This document shows, one piece after another, positions 1-8,440 of a stretch of DNA of 64,000 nt. Position 1 is the first letter of the stretch, and the number at the start of each line of letters is the position of its first letter. Under the pieces are notes generated by a model. The model saw only the letters and a list, made by a program, of their open reading frames with translations. It ran no database searches and was not told where the DNA came from. The stretch is from Chryseobacterium indicum (lineage in GTDB: Bacteria > Bacteroidota > Bacteroidia > Flavobacteriales > Weeksellaceae), in the NCBI RefSeq assembly GCF_021504595.1, contig NZ_JACSGT010000003.1, forward strand, positions 372,001-436,000, in the 5' to 3' direction. The position numbers and the translations under genes are program-made.

Positions 1-1
1 T

Positions 2-1285
2 GGAAACGATACGAGGGAAACCATTGAAAAATTAGCGAAATTAAGACTGAAAAAAGCTCAGGTTTTAGGTAAAAAAAGCTTCGCAGAATGGAAATTGCAG
101 GATCAGATGGCAAAAACACCGGAAGCTGCAACAAAATTAATGAACCAGATTGCGACTCCTGCGGTAGAAACGGCAAGACGTGAGGCAAAAGACATTCAGG
201 ATCTGATCGATCAGCAGAAAGGAGGCTTCAAAGTTGAACCATGGGACTGGAATTTTTACGCTGAACAGGTAAGAAAGGCAAAATTTGATCTTGATGAAAG
301 TGAAATCAAGCCTTATTTTGAAATTACAACCGTTTTGGAAAAAGGAGTATTCTTCGCTGCTGAAAAATTCTATGGATTAACTTTCAAAAAGAGAACGGAT
401 CTTCCGGTCTATCATCCTGATGTGGTAACGTATGAAGTTTTCGATCATGACGGAAAATCCATTGCCATTTATTATCTGGATTTCTACACGAGGGATTCTA
501 AAAACGGAGGAGCGTGGATGAGCAATTTCGTAGAACAGTCTTATTTATTGGGAACAAAACCTGTGATTGTAAACTGCTACAATTATCAGAAACCGGCTCC
601 GGGAAAACCTTCTTTAATAAGTTATGATGATGTTTCCACTATTTTCCATGAATTCGGACATTCTATTCACGGGATGTTTGCCAGTCAGAAATATCCTTCG
701 CTTTCCGGAACCAATGTACCGAGAGATTTCGTGGAATTCCCTTCACAGATCAACGAACACTGGGCTTTAGATCCTGTTGTTTTAAAGAACTACGCTTTAC
801 ATTACGAAACAAAACAGCCCATTCCGCAAACTTTGGTTGATAAAATTAAAAAAGCAGCAACTTTCAATCAGGGTTACATGACCACTGAATTGGTTTCTGC
901 GGCTGAATTAGATATGGATTGGCATACAGTAACCAATGAAAGCCAGTTAATTCCTGTTTTAGATTTTGAAAAAGAATCTTTAGCGAAACACGGATTTACT
1001 TTGGCAACGGTTCCTCCAAGATATCACACGCCTTATTTTGCACACATTTGGGGCGGTGGTTATTCTGCAGGATATTATGCTTATTTATGGTCTGAAACTC
1101 TGGATAACGATGCATGGGAATGGATTTCTAAGAATGGAGGATTGACAAGAGAAAACGGAGACCGTTTCAGAAAATATATTTTGTCTGTAGGAAATTCTGT
1201 TGATCTGAATCAGGCATTCAGAGATTTTACAGGACATGATCCGGATATTAAGCCTTTATTGAGAAACAGAGGATTTATTAAATAA
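2..1285 (+). CDS. M3 family oligopeptidase (Dcp-like), 5' truncated by the window edge
   Basis: The C-terminal 427 codons of a zinc metallopeptidase of the thimet oligopeptidase / peptidyl-dipeptidase Dcp family, which trims short peptides. The frame is open from base 2, so the start lies outside the window. The zinc motif HEFGH is at 647-661, followed by the downstream glutamate region typical of M3 enzymes, and the C-terminal HIWGGGYSAGYYAYLW block is characteristic of Dcp. Whether it is periplasmic or cytoplasmic cannot be told because the N-terminus is missing. A hairpin terminator follows directly. Confidence 0.93.
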   Translation, partial: GNDTRETIEKLAKLRLKKAQVLGKKSFAEWKLQDQMAKTPEAATKLMNQIATPAVETARREAKDIQDLIDQQKGGFKVEPWDWNFYAEQVRKAKFDLDESEIKPYFEITTVLEKGVFFAAEKFYGLTFKKRTDLPVYHPDVVTYEVFDHDGKSIAIYYLDFYTRDSKNGGAWMSNFVEQSYLLGTKPVIVNCYNYQKPAPGKPSLISYDDVSTIFHEFGHSIHGMFASQKYPSLSGTNVPRDFVEFPSQINEHWALDPVVLKNYALHYETKQPIPQTLVDKIKKAATFNQGYMTTELVSAAELDMDWHTVTNESQLIPVLDFEKESLAKHGFTLATVPPRYHTPYFAHIWGGGYSAGYYAYLWSETLDNDAWEWISKNGGLTRENGDRFRKYILSVGNSVDLNQAFRDFTGHDPDIKPLLRNRGFIK

Positions 1286-1290
1286 ATTTT

Positions 1291-1322
1291 TAAAAGCATT
1301 CAATTTTTGGATGCTTTTTTTT
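1291..1322 (+). terminator. Rho-independent terminator after the M3 peptidase gene
   Basis: A stem of AAAGCATTCAA paired with TTGGATGCTTT (one G-T wobble) is followed by a T run, 6 bases after the stop codon. Confidence 0.75.
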
Positions 1323-1417
1323 GATTTAAACACTAATGGCATAAATATTTTTCACTAATAGCACAATAAACATTTCGCAGGTGACACAGATTTTAAAATT
1401 GTAAAAGATAAAAATTC

Positions 1418-1450
1418 TTGAATTCATGGCTAGCAAAAAGTGTAAATTTG
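1418..1450 (+). promoter_or_regulatory. Putative Bacteroidota promoter for the YchJ-like gene
   Basis: The -7 element TAAATTTG at 1443-1450 matches TAnnTTTG. A TTG at 1418-1420 lies 22 bases upstream. The start codon is 20 bases downstream. The match is by eye only. Confidence 0.45.
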
Positions 1451-1469
1451 TTTCTTAAAATTTAAAACA

Positions 1470-1847
1470 ATGAACTGTCCCTGCTGTTCCGGAAAATCTT
1501 ACGAAGAATGCTGTAAACCTTATCACGCCGGAGAAAAAAATGCTCCGACCGCAGAAGCCTTGATGCGTTCAAGATTTTCGGCATTTGCGATTCCGAATGG
1601 TAAATATTTAATGGAAACCACTTCGCCGAGTAAAAGGCAGTTTCACAATACGAAAGACTTACAGGAATGGGGAGAAATTAATGAGTGGACAAAACTGGAA
1701 ATTGTAAATAAACCTTCTATGAATAAAGTGGAATTCAAAGCTTTTTACACTGATGAAAACGGAGAAAACCATATTCATCACGAATTATCTACCTTTAAAA
1801 TGATCCAAAACCGTTGGTTTTATGTGAGCGGTGAATTTCTTGATTAG
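1470..1847 (+). CDS. YchJ-like SEC-C motif protein (UPF0225)
   Basis: A 125-residue protein opening with the cysteine-rich SEC-C zinc-binding motif (Cys3, Cys5, Cys6, Cys14, Cys15, with a His in KPYHAG). A NTF2-like fold follows, as in the YchJ/UPF0225 family, and the length agrees with family members that have only the N-terminal zinc motif. The biochemical role of the family is not established. It stands alone between an M3 peptidase terminator and a convergent FKBP gene. The ATG is preceded by an A/T-rich stretch with no Shine-Dalgarno site, which is normal for this phylum. Confidence 0.85.
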   Translation: MNCPCCSGKSYEECCKPYHAGEKNAPTAEALMRSRFSAFAIPNGKYLMETTSPSKRQFHNTKDLQEWGEINEWTKLEIVNKPSMNKVEFKAFYTDENGENHIHHELSTFKMIQNRWFYVSGEFLD

Positions 1848-2121
1848 ATTAAAAAATTTCCCACTAATTTCACAGATTATTGATTCTCAAAATGAAAAAT
1901 TTTTATGATTACCCGCTATTAAACATACTGTTTTTTTAACGCAAAGGACTCGCAAAGATTCTTTATATACTAACTGTTTTTAAGTTCGCAAAGGCGTTTC
2001 ACTCAGCAAAGAACTCAAAGCTTTTTCCAATTATGACAAATTACGGATAATCATAAAAATCTTTGATTTTCAGCTTAGGTTTTCTAAAATATTTCCAAAG
2101 ATTTGAACTGAAAACTTATGT
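1848..2121. other. Intergenic region with a short dispersed repeat
   Basis: No coding frame was found between the YchJ-like gene and the terminator of the FKBP gene. The stretch holds degenerate CGCAAAG-type words and one copy of a dispersed repeat at 1984-2016, annotated separately. Confidence 0.5.
1984..2016. repeat. Dispersed intergenic repeat, copy 1
   Basis: The core GGCGTTTCACTCAGCAAA with flanking TCGCAA and GAACT recurs almost exactly at 13052-13082 in another non-coding region of this window. No coding function is visible. Confidence 0.55.
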
Positions 2122-2155
2122 GTAAAAAAAATGTCCAGCATTTCTGCCGGACATT
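2122..2155 (-). terminator. Terminator of the SlyD-type FKBP gene
   Basis: Stem ATGTCCAGCA / TGCCGGACAT around a TTTC loop. On the minus strand it is followed by a T tract. It lies 22 bases beyond the stop codon of the minus-strand gene. Confidence 0.75.
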
Positions 2156-2176
2156 CATATTTTATTGGGAAAATTC

Positions 2177-2677
2177 TTAGTGAGCTTCGTTTCCGTCTAC
2201 TCCGTGAGCGTGACCGTGAGACAACTCTTCTTCTGTCGCAGGACGTGTGTTTAAGATTTCAACCTGAAAATCTAACGTTTTCCCAGCCATCGGGTGATTA
2301 AGATCTGCTACTACAGCTTCCGGAGTTACCTCAACCACAATTGCCTGAAAGTTATTTCCCTGATTGTCGGACAATGGTAAAATTGCTCCTACAGGTGGAA
2401 TTCCTGCTTCTTGAAACATATCGATCGGCAACTGAGCAATTGCATCAGGCTGTCTTTCACCATACGCTTCTTCAGGCTTAATCGTAAAATCAGCTTTATC
2501 TCCAGCCTGTAAGCCGTGGATATTCTGTTCAAATTTTGGAATCATCATTCCTACTCCATACAAAAATGTAAGTGGATTTTCTGCTGTTGTTTCTTCTACA
2601 AGAATTTTACTTCCATCCGGCTCAATAGTATGTAGGATATACTTTACAGCTACAACGTGATTGTTTTCGATTGTCAT
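2177..2677 (-). CDS. FKBP-type peptidyl-prolyl isomerase, SlyD-like
   Basis: A 166-residue peptidyl-prolyl cis-trans isomerase that assists protein folding. The N-terminal FKBP core has the LTFLYGVGMMIPKFEQ and GLQAGDKADFTI blocks, interrupted by an insert-in-flap domain (about residues 70-125, containing PEEAYGERQPDAI), as in SlyD. The C-terminus is short and histidine-containing (HGHAHG), a much reduced version of the metal-binding tail of E. coli SlyD. No signal peptide is present, so it should be cytoplasmic. It is a single-gene unit with its own promoter and terminator. Confidence 0.9.
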   Translation of the reverse strand: MTIENNHVVAVKYILHTIEPDGSKILVEETTAENPLTFLYGVGMMIPKFEQNIHGLQAGDKADFTIKPEEAYGERQPDAIAQLPIDMFQEAGIPPVGAILPLSDNQGNNFQAIVVEVTPEAVVADLNHPMAGKTLDFQVEILNTRPATEEELSHGHAHGVDGNEAH

Positions 2678-2691
2678 ATTTTATTCTTTTT

Positions 2692-2709
2692 TCGTGATTG
2701 TTTTCACGA
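2692..2709 (-). promoter_or_regulatory. Small hairpin in the 5' leader of the FKBP gene
   Basis: The inverted repeat TCGTGA / TCACGA, separated by 6 bases, lies between the predicted transcription start and the ATG. It may affect translation, but nothing else supports a role. Confidence 0.25.
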
Positions 2710-2718
2710 TTAACGGCA

Positions 2719-2750
2719 CAAAGATACTGTTTTTGAAATCATTGACCGAA
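2719..2750 (-). promoter_or_regulatory. Putative promoter of the FKBP gene
   Basis: On the minus strand the -7 element TATCTTTG (2719-2726) fits TAnnTTTG exactly. TTCG at 2747-2750, a one-base variant of TTTG, lies 20 bases upstream. Confidence 0.5.
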
Positions 2751-2757
2751 GAAATAT

Positions 2758-3009
2758 CTATTTGTCTTTTTTTCTTTCGCTGCGTTTTTTTTCTCTCTGT
2801 ACAAAAAGGTATAAACTTTCCACTTTGGCTCTTGCCCAGTCGGTTTTTCTTAAAAATTTCAGAGAAGAATTAATACTGGGATTGTCTGTAAAACATCGGA
2901 TATTGATCTGTTCACCAAGTTTTTCAAAACCGTTATAATATTCTACCAGTTCTTCAAGAATGGCATCTAGTCTTTTTCCGTGAAGGGGATCTTTAGATTG
3001 TTGTTCCAT
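2758..3009 (-). CDS. VF530-family small protein
   Basis: An 83-residue protein that matches the VF530/COG4628 family (DUF2132) over its whole length. It carries the DPLHGKRLDAILEELVEYY opening and the NPSINSSLKFLRKTDWAR block that define it. Members fold like small SAP-type DNA-binding domains. The C-terminal tail is very basic (REKKRSERKKDK), which would suit nucleic-acid binding, but the function is not known. A good promoter lies directly upstream. Confidence 0.85.
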   Translation of the reverse strand: MEQQSKDPLHGKRLDAILEELVEYYNGFEKLGEQINIRCFTDNPSINSSLKFLRKTDWARAKVESLYLFVQREKKRSERKKDK

Positions 3010-3013
3010 GCTG

Positions 3014-3044
3014 TAAAAGTAGAGAATTTGTATCGGATGACAAA
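3014..3044 (-). promoter_or_regulatory. Promoter of the VF530-family gene
   Basis: On the minus strand TTTG (3041-3044), a 19-base spacer, and TACTTTTA (3014-3021, one mismatch to TAnnTTTG). It ends 5 bases before the ATG, so the leader would be very short. Confidence 0.55.
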
Positions 3045-3130
3045 CAGATGACTTTTAGACAAAATAAAAAAACGCCCACTGTTTTAATAATTTTCGACAA
3101 ATTCTAAATCGAATTTAATAATTTAGTTCA

Positions 3131-4225
3131 ATGAAAAAGCTTTTACCGCATATTATCCTCATTCCTCTACTTCTCACCATCCCGATTGTTTCTTCTCCGG
3201 ATTTTGACGGGACACTGTCTGTCTTCAGGGTTCCTCCTTTTCAAAGGGAGTTTATTCGTTTTGTGCTGGTGATTATCTTTTTTTATGTAAATCTTAACAT
3301 TTTTCTTCCGAAATTTTACCGGCAGAAAAAACATATTGCTTTTCTAATCTATAGTTCAATATCTTTCGGTGTAATGGTGTTTTTACCTTATTATTTATCA
3401 TCAGGAAATAATTTTACGAGTGTTCCCTCTCAAATGCATAAGGAACCACAAGAAATGCCTCCCCACAATAATTTATTTCCGCAGCCACCTATGGATGGAA
3501 GATCTCCTTTTGATAATTCCGGTCCCAAACGAAATGACAGTTCTTACCCTCAGATAATTTTTGCTTCACTGCTGCCATTTCTTTTTTCGTTCTTATCCTC
3601 ATTCTTTATTTATAGAAGTAATGAGAAAGAGGAACTGGAAAAATTAAAGGCAAAAGCTGAACTGTTGAATTTAAAATACCAGCTACAGCCTCATTTTCTG
3701 TTCAATATTTTGAATTCTATCTATTCTCTGGCTTTGTTAAAATCTGACGATACACCTGAAGGAATTTTAAAACTTTCTAATGTAATGCGTTATGTGGTGC
3801 AGGAAAGCAGTAAAGATTTTGTTGAATTAAGTCAGGAAATCGAATACATAAAAGATTATATTTCGCTTCAGCTGATAAGAACAGACAGCAGTTTAGATTT
3901 TTCCTATACGGATATCGGAGAAACGCAGGGATTGAAAATTGCGCCTTTTATTTTGGTTAATTTTATCGAAAATGCATTTAAATACGGTTTTAATGCAGAA
4001 AAAAATTCTAAAATTTCTGTAAAAGCCGTTGTTCAGGAAGGTATTTTAAATTTTAATGTATTCAATAATATTGTGAACGAAAACATAACGGATGAAAGCA
4101 GCCTGAAAGTGGGACTGAAAAATACGATTGAACATCTGCAGCAGATTTATGGAGAAAAACAGACTCTCGTAATAAATAATGACAGAAAAACGTACGAAGT
4201 AGATTTAAAAATTAATTTAATCTGA
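3131..4225 (+). CDS. LytS/YehU-type sensor histidine kinase
   Basis: A 364-residue membrane histidine kinase. Hydrophobic segments lie at about residues 5-22, 41-60, 68-90 and 141-161. The region 92-140 is hydrophilic and Pro/Met-rich and is probably extracytoplasmic. The His_kinase signature LQPHFLFNILNSIYSL follows, with the phospho-acceptor His188. The C-terminal ATPase has the N-box NFIENAFKYGF and ends with the GLKNTIEHL block. It is encoded 6 bases upstream of a LytTR response regulator, which makes them a cognate pair. The signal sensed is unknown. Confidence 0.92.
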   Translation: MKKLLPHIILIPLLLTIPIVSSPDFDGTLSVFRVPPFQREFIRFVLVIIFFYVNLNIFLPKFYRQKKHIAFLIYSSISFGVMVFLPYYLSSGNNFTSVPSQMHKEPQEMPPHNNLFPQPPMDGRSPFDNSGPKRNDSSYPQIIFASLLPFLFSFLSSFFIYRSNEKEELEKLKAKAELLNLKYQLQPHFLFNILNSIYSLALLKSDDTPEGILKLSNVMRYVVQESSKDFVELSQEIEYIKDYISLQLIRTDSSLDFSYTDIGETQGLKIAPFILVNFIENAFKYGFNAEKNSKISVKAVVQEGILNFNVFNNIVNENITDESSLKVGLKNTIEHLQQIYGEKQTLVINNDRKTYEVDLKINLI

Positions 4226-4231
4226 TACCTG

Positions 4232-4906
4232 ATGATAAAAGCGATTGCACTGGATGATGAGATTCTCGCTCTTAAAATTATTGAAAATTATGCCGGAAAA
4301 ATTGAAAATCTTTCTCTGGAAAAAACTTTCAATATACAAAGCGATGCACAGAAGCACCTCAACAAATATCATGTTGATCTGATTTTTCTGGATATCGAAA
4401 TGCCTTCCAGAAACGGAATGGATTTTTATAAAAGTATTTCTCAGAATACAAAAGTCATTTTCACCACTGCTTATTCTGAATATGCGGTGGATGCTTTCAG
4501 TATCAATGCGATAGATTATTTATTAAAACCTTTTTCTTTTGATCGATTTAAAGCGGCTGTGGATAAAGTAAAAGTGAATAATGAATCTGCTGATGTAAAA
4601 TATCTTTCCATCCGTGCAGATTATAAACTTCACAAAATTAACTTTGATGATATTATTTTGATCGAAGGTTTAGACGATTACATTCAGATTCATCTTACAG
4701 ATCATTCCAAGATTACCGCACGTTCTTCTATGAAAAATATTCTGGAAAAACTTTCAGAAAAAGATTTTGTAAGAGTACACCGTTCTTATATTGTTCCCGT
4801 AAACCTGATTAAAATGATTGTAAACCAGAATATCCATATTGGGGAATTTATCATTCCGATTGGAGAAACGTATAAAGATGCAGTGATGAAATTGGTAAAT
4901 AAATGA
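4232..4906 (+). CDS. LytTR-family response regulator
   Basis: A 224-residue response regulator. The receiver domain has acidic residues DDE at 8-10, phospho-acceptor Asp54 in IFLDIEMP, and the conserved Thr and Lys in TTAYSEYAVDAF and LLKPF. The C-terminal LytTR DNA-binding domain (about residues 125-224) has the LIEGLDDYIQIH and DFVRVHRSYIVPV motifs. It follows the kinase gene by 6 bases. The downstream secreted dioxygenase genes on the same strand could be targets, but no repeat pair typical of a LytTR site was recognised. Confidence 0.93.
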   Translation: MIKAIALDDEILALKIIENYAGKIENLSLEKTFNIQSDAQKHLNKYHVDLIFLDIEMPSRNGMDFYKSISQNTKVIFTTAYSEYAVDAFSINAIDYLLKPFSFDRFKAAVDKVKVNNESADVKYLSIRADYKLHKINFDDIILIEGLDDYIQIHLTDHSKITARSSMKNILEKLSEKDFVRVHRSYIVPVNLIKMIVNQNIHIGEFIIPIGETYKDAVMKLVNK

Positions 4907-4931
4907 TTTTATTCATCTTAAACCACCCCGT

Positions 4932-4972
4932 CAAAAATTCTTCGAATTTTTGCCACCCCTCCAAAGGAGGGG
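4932..4972. repeat. Double palindrome, probable dispersed element or terminator
   Basis: Two adjacent inverted repeats: AAAAATTC/GAATTTTT (4933-4951) and CCCCTCC/GGAGGGG (4956-4972). They sit 26 bases after the response regulator stop. The second may work as a terminator in either direction. Confidence 0.5.
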
Positions 4973-5165
4973 AATTTCTATTCGGTAAATTTCCGTCATT
5001 TCTATCACATTATTCTTAATATTTCTTAAAAAAAATTCATTTGCCGACACATTTTTACTGTTTACCTCATAAATTTCATAAGCTGTTTTTTTCAAAATAT
5101 ATTTGATACAGAAATTGATAATTGAATCAATACCATTCAAATAGTAACCTTTAAAAAAACATATT

Positions 5166-5918
5166 ATGAAAACAATAGACAGAAAAGGGTTTTTAAAAAC
5201 TCTTGGTTTGGCAGGTGTTACTGCGGTAGCAGCTCCTATTTTGATACATTGCGGAAGTGATGACGATATCGCGGATACCACAACGGGCTCATCTTCAGGT
5301 TCAGGTTCTTCTTCCGGATCATCTTCAACAGGATGTTCTGTTACCAATTCCGAGACTGAAGGTCCTTTTCCTACAAAATCACCTTCAACACTTGTACAGA
5401 CTAATATTGTAGGAGACAGAACGGGTGTTCCGTTCACGATTACAATTACCATTCAGAATACCAATGCAAGCTGTGCCAATCTTCAGGGAGCTATCGTTGA
5501 TATCTGGCATTGTGATAAAGAAGGAAATTATTCTGAATATGGAGGAACAGCGATGCAGTCTGCCAATTATACGTCTTACCATTTCCTTAGAGGAAGGCAG
5601 ACAACCGATGCGAACGGAAAAGTTTCTTTCACAAGTATATTTCCGGGATGGTACAGCGGAAGAGCCACTCACATTCATGTTCACATTTATAATTCTGTAG
5701 GGCAGTCTCTTTTGGTAACGCAGATTGCATTTCCTGAAGGCAGTGACAGCGCAGTGGTTCAGGTAGCCTCAAGTACAGGATATAAAGGAATGAGCGGATA
5801 TACTTATAATGCAAGTGATAATGTATTCAGCGACGGAACGTCTAACGAGATGTCTACAATTACCGGAAGTGTAAGCGCAGGTTACGCTCTTACTCATACA
5901 ATAAAAGTTTCGGCTTAA
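5166..5918 (+). CDS. Secreted intradiol ring-cleavage dioxygenase-like protein
   Basis: A 250-residue exported protein. The N-terminus DRKGFLKTLGLAG resembles a twin-arginine signal with RK in place of RR. Cys29 followed by GSDDD might be lipidated, but the residue before it is His, a poor lipobox. A Ser/Gly-rich linker spans 40-57. The intradiol dioxygenase domain follows, with candidate iron ligands Tyr122 (GNYSEYGG), Tyr163 (FPGWY), His169 and His171 (ATHIHVH). Known members cleave catechols. Substrate and activity here are not known. A paralogue lies 0.8 kb downstream. Confidence 0.85.
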   Translation: MKTIDRKGFLKTLGLAGVTAVAAPILIHCGSDDDIADTTTGSSSGSGSSSGSSSTGCSVTNSETEGPFPTKSPSTLVQTNIVGDRTGVPFTITITIQNTNASCANLQGAIVDIWHCDKEGNYSEYGGTAMQSANYTSYHFLRGRQTTDANGKVSFTSIFPGWYSGRATHIHVHIYNSVGQSLLVTQIAFPEGSDSAVVQVASSTGYKGMSGYTYNASDNVFSDGTSNEMSTITGSVSAGYALTHTIKVSA

Positions 5919-5968
5919 AAATAAAACAGAGGTTGTTCACTATTAGTTTATTAGTTTTCCACAAAAAG

Positions 5969-6013
5969 CACAGATTTACACAGGTGTGAAGCGATTAGAT
6001 GTGTTTATCTGTG
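5969..6013. repeat. Imperfect inverted repeat between dioxygenase and cupin genes
   Basis: CACAGATTTACACA (5969-5982) is mirrored by TGTGTTTATCTGTG (6000-6013), 12 of 14 positions pairing. It could be a weak transcript hairpin or a protein site. There is no T tract. Confidence 0.4.
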
Positions 6014-6047
6014 CAGTGTGGAATTCCTCAAAAAAAATCCAATCAAA

Positions 6048-6689
6048 ATGTTAGTTCAAAGTCCATCACGTATTTTTAAATCGGATCTTTCTGTCTGGAA
6101 GAAAGAAAATTCATGTGTTCTGAACGAGATGATTCCTGATGAAAATTCAGGATTGCGTACAATAACTGAAGTTGTTTTTGGAGAAAACGGAACATTTGAT
6201 TTTAACTATCAAAAAAATTCTACTGTTCTCATCATTGTTCTTTATGGGGAAATCGCCATTAATGATTTTGAAAAACCCGTTTCTGCGGAATATATTTTTA
6301 CTTTAAAATCTGAAGAAGAAAATATACTGAACCTCAGAAATAACAGACAGGATGAAAAAGCCGATATTTTAATTTTTGAACTGAAAAGCATAAAAACCGA
6401 TACTTTTTTCTCTGTTGAAGATCTCAAGATCAACAAAAGAAATCATTTGATCCAGATTTCTGAGAAAGTGGAATATCCCAATTTCATAGGATTGTATGAA
6501 GGAAGAAAAGAAGAGGAATATGCTCTTCATCACAAAGGAAAATCAATTTTCGGAATGGTGATTAACGGCGCTTTTGAATTTCAGAACAGACTTTTAGAAA
6601 CCAGAGACGCGATTATCATTTCTGAAATCGAAACTCTGGAATTTGAAGCATTAAGTGAAAATGCACTTTTACTTTTCCTTGAAGTTTAA
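6048..6689 (+). CDS. Cupin / pirin-like protein
   Basis: A 213-residue protein that resembles a small pirin-family or quercetinase-type bicupin, with beta-rich halves at about residues 20-120 and 140-213. The usual metal-binding histidine set of pirins is not evident, so catalytic activity is doubtful. A GTG ten codons upstream is also in frame (6018). The ATG was preferred because the upstream codons overlap an inverted repeat. It lies between two secreted dioxygenase paralogues and ends 21 bases before the second. That suggests co-transcription, but the link in function is not known. Confidence 0.55.
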   Translation: MLVQSPSRIFKSDLSVWKKENSCVLNEMIPDENSGLRTITEVVFGENGTFDFNYQKNSTVLIIVLYGEIAINDFEKPVSAEYIFTLKSEEENILNLRNNRQDEKADILIFELKSIKTDTFFSVEDLKINKRNHLIQISEKVEYPNFIGLYEGRKEEEYALHHKGKSIFGMVINGAFEFQNRLLETRDAIIISEIETLEFEALSENALLLFLEV

Positions 6690-6710
6690 TTTAAAATAAA
6701 AACTAAATAC

Positions 6711-7745
6711 ATGGACAGAAAAAAATTTTTAAAAAACTCATTCGGACTGGCAGGAATAGCTGTTGCTGCACCTGTTCTTCTACGATCGGAAATTTTTCAT
6801 GAGGAAATGCTGCCGGAAAAGTCTTCTCAAAATGTTTTAACCTGCAGTGTAACCAATTCGGAAACAGAGGGTCCTTTTCCTACGCATACTCCTTCGAGCC
6901 TTGTACAAACCAATATTGTGGGAGACAGAACCGGAGTTGCCTTTACGATGAATATTTATATAAAAAATACCAACGGAAACTGCGCTGCCTATCAAGGAGT
7001 TCTGGTAGACGTTTGGCACTGTGATAAAGACGGCAACTATTCCGAGTACGGAGGTACGGCAATGCAGGCTGCAAATTACACCAACAATCATTTTCTCCGC
7101 GGAAGACAGACAACGGATGCAAACGGACTTGTAAGTTTCACGAGCATATTTCCGGGATGGTATCAGAGCAGAGCCACCCACATTCATGTTCATATTTACA
7201 AAGCAGACGGAACTTCTCTTCTGGTTACTCAGATTGCTTTTCCGGAAGGAACAAGCAGTGCTGTTTATAATGTGAATGTCAACGGAACTTCATACGGCTA
7301 TACAAAAGGTATGACAGGATATACTTATAATGCCAGTGACAATGTATTTTCAGACGGAACCAGCAATGAGATGAGTACGATAACAGGGTCTTTATCAGCA
7401 GGATATATTTTAACTCATACCATTTATGTAGCAGGAGCCGTTTTAGGAACTCAGGAAGCAGCAAACACCAAAAATTTTAATGTGGGACAAAATTATCCAA
7501 ATCCTTTCAGAGAAGAGACGGTTTTTCCAATTACCCTCAACGAAAGATCAACAATAAGTATTGAACTGTTTGATGTAAGCGGAAAAAAACTTTTCAGTGT
7601 GATCGACAAGCAAAAACTTGCATCTGGAAGTCAGCAGATCAAAATGACCAAAAACCAATTAAAATCCGGAATGTATGTAGCAAAAATTACTATTGATAAT
7701 ACGAAAGGAACGTTTACAGAGAATCTTAAAGTTCTTGTAAACTGA
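6711..7745 (+). CDS. Intradiol dioxygenase-like protein with a T9SS sorting domain
   Basis: A 344-residue paralogue of the protein at 5166-5918, with a RK-type Tat-like N-terminus (MDRKKFLKNSFGLAG). The dioxygenase domain has candidate ligands Tyr110, Tyr151, His157 and His159. Unlike its neighbour it has no Ser/Gly linker. It gains a C-terminal type A sorting domain (about residues 260-344), with the QNYPNPF opening, ELFDVSGKKL, LKSGMYVAKI and a final LKVLV strand. Such domains direct export through the type IX secretion system whose SprA channel is encoded at 45515-52609. It is probably surface-attached or released. A terminator follows. Confidence 0.88.
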   Translation: MDRKKFLKNSFGLAGIAVAAPVLLRSEIFHEEMLPEKSSQNVLTCSVTNSETEGPFPTHTPSSLVQTNIVGDRTGVAFTMNIYIKNTNGNCAAYQGVLVDVWHCDKDGNYSEYGGTAMQAANYTNNHFLRGRQTTDANGLVSFTSIFPGWYQSRATHIHVHIYKADGTSLLVTQIAFPEGTSSAVYNVNVNGTSYGYTKGMTGYTYNASDNVFSDGTSNEMSTITGSLSAGYILTHTIYVAGAVLGTQEAANTKNFNVGQNYPNPFREETVFPITLNERSTISIELFDVSGKKLFSVIDKQKLASGSQQIKMTKNQLKSGMYVAKITIDNTKGTFTENLKVLVN

Positions 7746-7793
7746 TCCACTTATTGAGTATTAGATATTTTTCATATCAATTTTGTTTAGGAT

Positions 7794-7826
7794 CAGGGCA
7801 GAATTATTAAAAGCTGCCCTGTTTTA
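7794..7826 (+). terminator. Terminator of the dioxygenase/cupin cluster
   Basis: CAGGGCAG (7794-7801) pairs perfectly with CTGCCCTG (7814-7821) and is followed by TTTTATT. Confidence 0.75.
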
Positions 7827-7838
7827 TTAAAATTTAAA

Positions 7839-8339
7839 ATGATGAAGGCTAAAATAAAACTTGCATTCAGGATTATAATTGATCAGAATTCTGAAATTAT
7901 CTGGGATAAATATATCTTTGAAGACACGTATTTTGAATATAAAATTCAACATCAGGTTTTCGATGATAAAGAAAATCCAGTAAAGAATTACTGGGAATTG
8001 CTGAGAAAAAATCCTCATGCAGAAAGAATTCCATTTTTACTGAGTTCAGCGGTGGTAAACTATGTTGCCCAGCTTAACGGTGAAGTTAAAAGCCTTCCTG
8101 ATGTTTTGGGAAATACTTTTTTCCCGATTGAAAATTTCAAACTGGATCTCATCAGTTCCAATATAGAAGATTCTTCAAAGCATAAAATAGGTTTAACTTT
8201 TTACACGCCTGAATTCTTGCTGATTGATATTATTGACAATAAGTATCTTTTAAGCAAAAATACTTCGGGAGAATGTTTTGAAACGTTTATGTTTGCCTTT
8301 CATCCGCAGGTTGCAATAGCTTCTTATACAGCTTTATAA
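7839..8339 (+). CDS. Hypothetical protein, 166 residues
   Basis: The gene is not recognised. The protein has no signal peptide or membrane segment and is rich in aromatic and charged residues. Two ATG codons in succession (7839 and 7842) make the start ambiguous by one residue. It is isolated, with a terminator before and another after it, so it is a single-gene unit. Base composition and codon use resemble the neighbours, which supports a real gene. Confidence 0.65.
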   Translation: MMKAKIKLAFRIIIDQNSEIIWDKYIFEDTYFEYKIQHQVFDDKENPVKNYWELLRKNPHAERIPFLLSSAVVNYVAQLNGEVKSLPDVLGNTFFPIENFKLDLISSNIEDSSKHKIGLTFYTPEFLLIDIIDNKYLLSKNTSGECFETFMFAFHPQVAIASYTAL

Positions 8340-8407
8340 TTTATATTGATTAATTTCTAAACAACAGGATGTTGTTTCATTTTTACAGATGATTTTTATT
8401 AAAGAGA

Positions 8408-8440
8408 AACCTCCGCTGAAGTTCAACGGAGGTTTTGTTT
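8408..8440. terminator. Bidirectional terminator between convergent genes
   Basis: AACCTCCG (8408-8415) pairs with CGGAGGTT (8427-8434). T-rich stretches on the plus side, and weaker ones on the minus side, serve the two converging genes. Confidence 0.75.

Noticed and set aside
4931..5452. A 173-codon minus-strand frame
   Set aside because: It runs through the antisense of the Ser/Gly-rich linker of the dioxygenase gene and a palindromic repeat. Its Pro/Glu-rich translation is the shadow of that linker.
5969..6013. Riboswitch or regulated leader between dioxygenase and cupin genes
   Set aside because: Only one imperfect hairpin is visible. There is no conserved riboswitch core and no following terminator.
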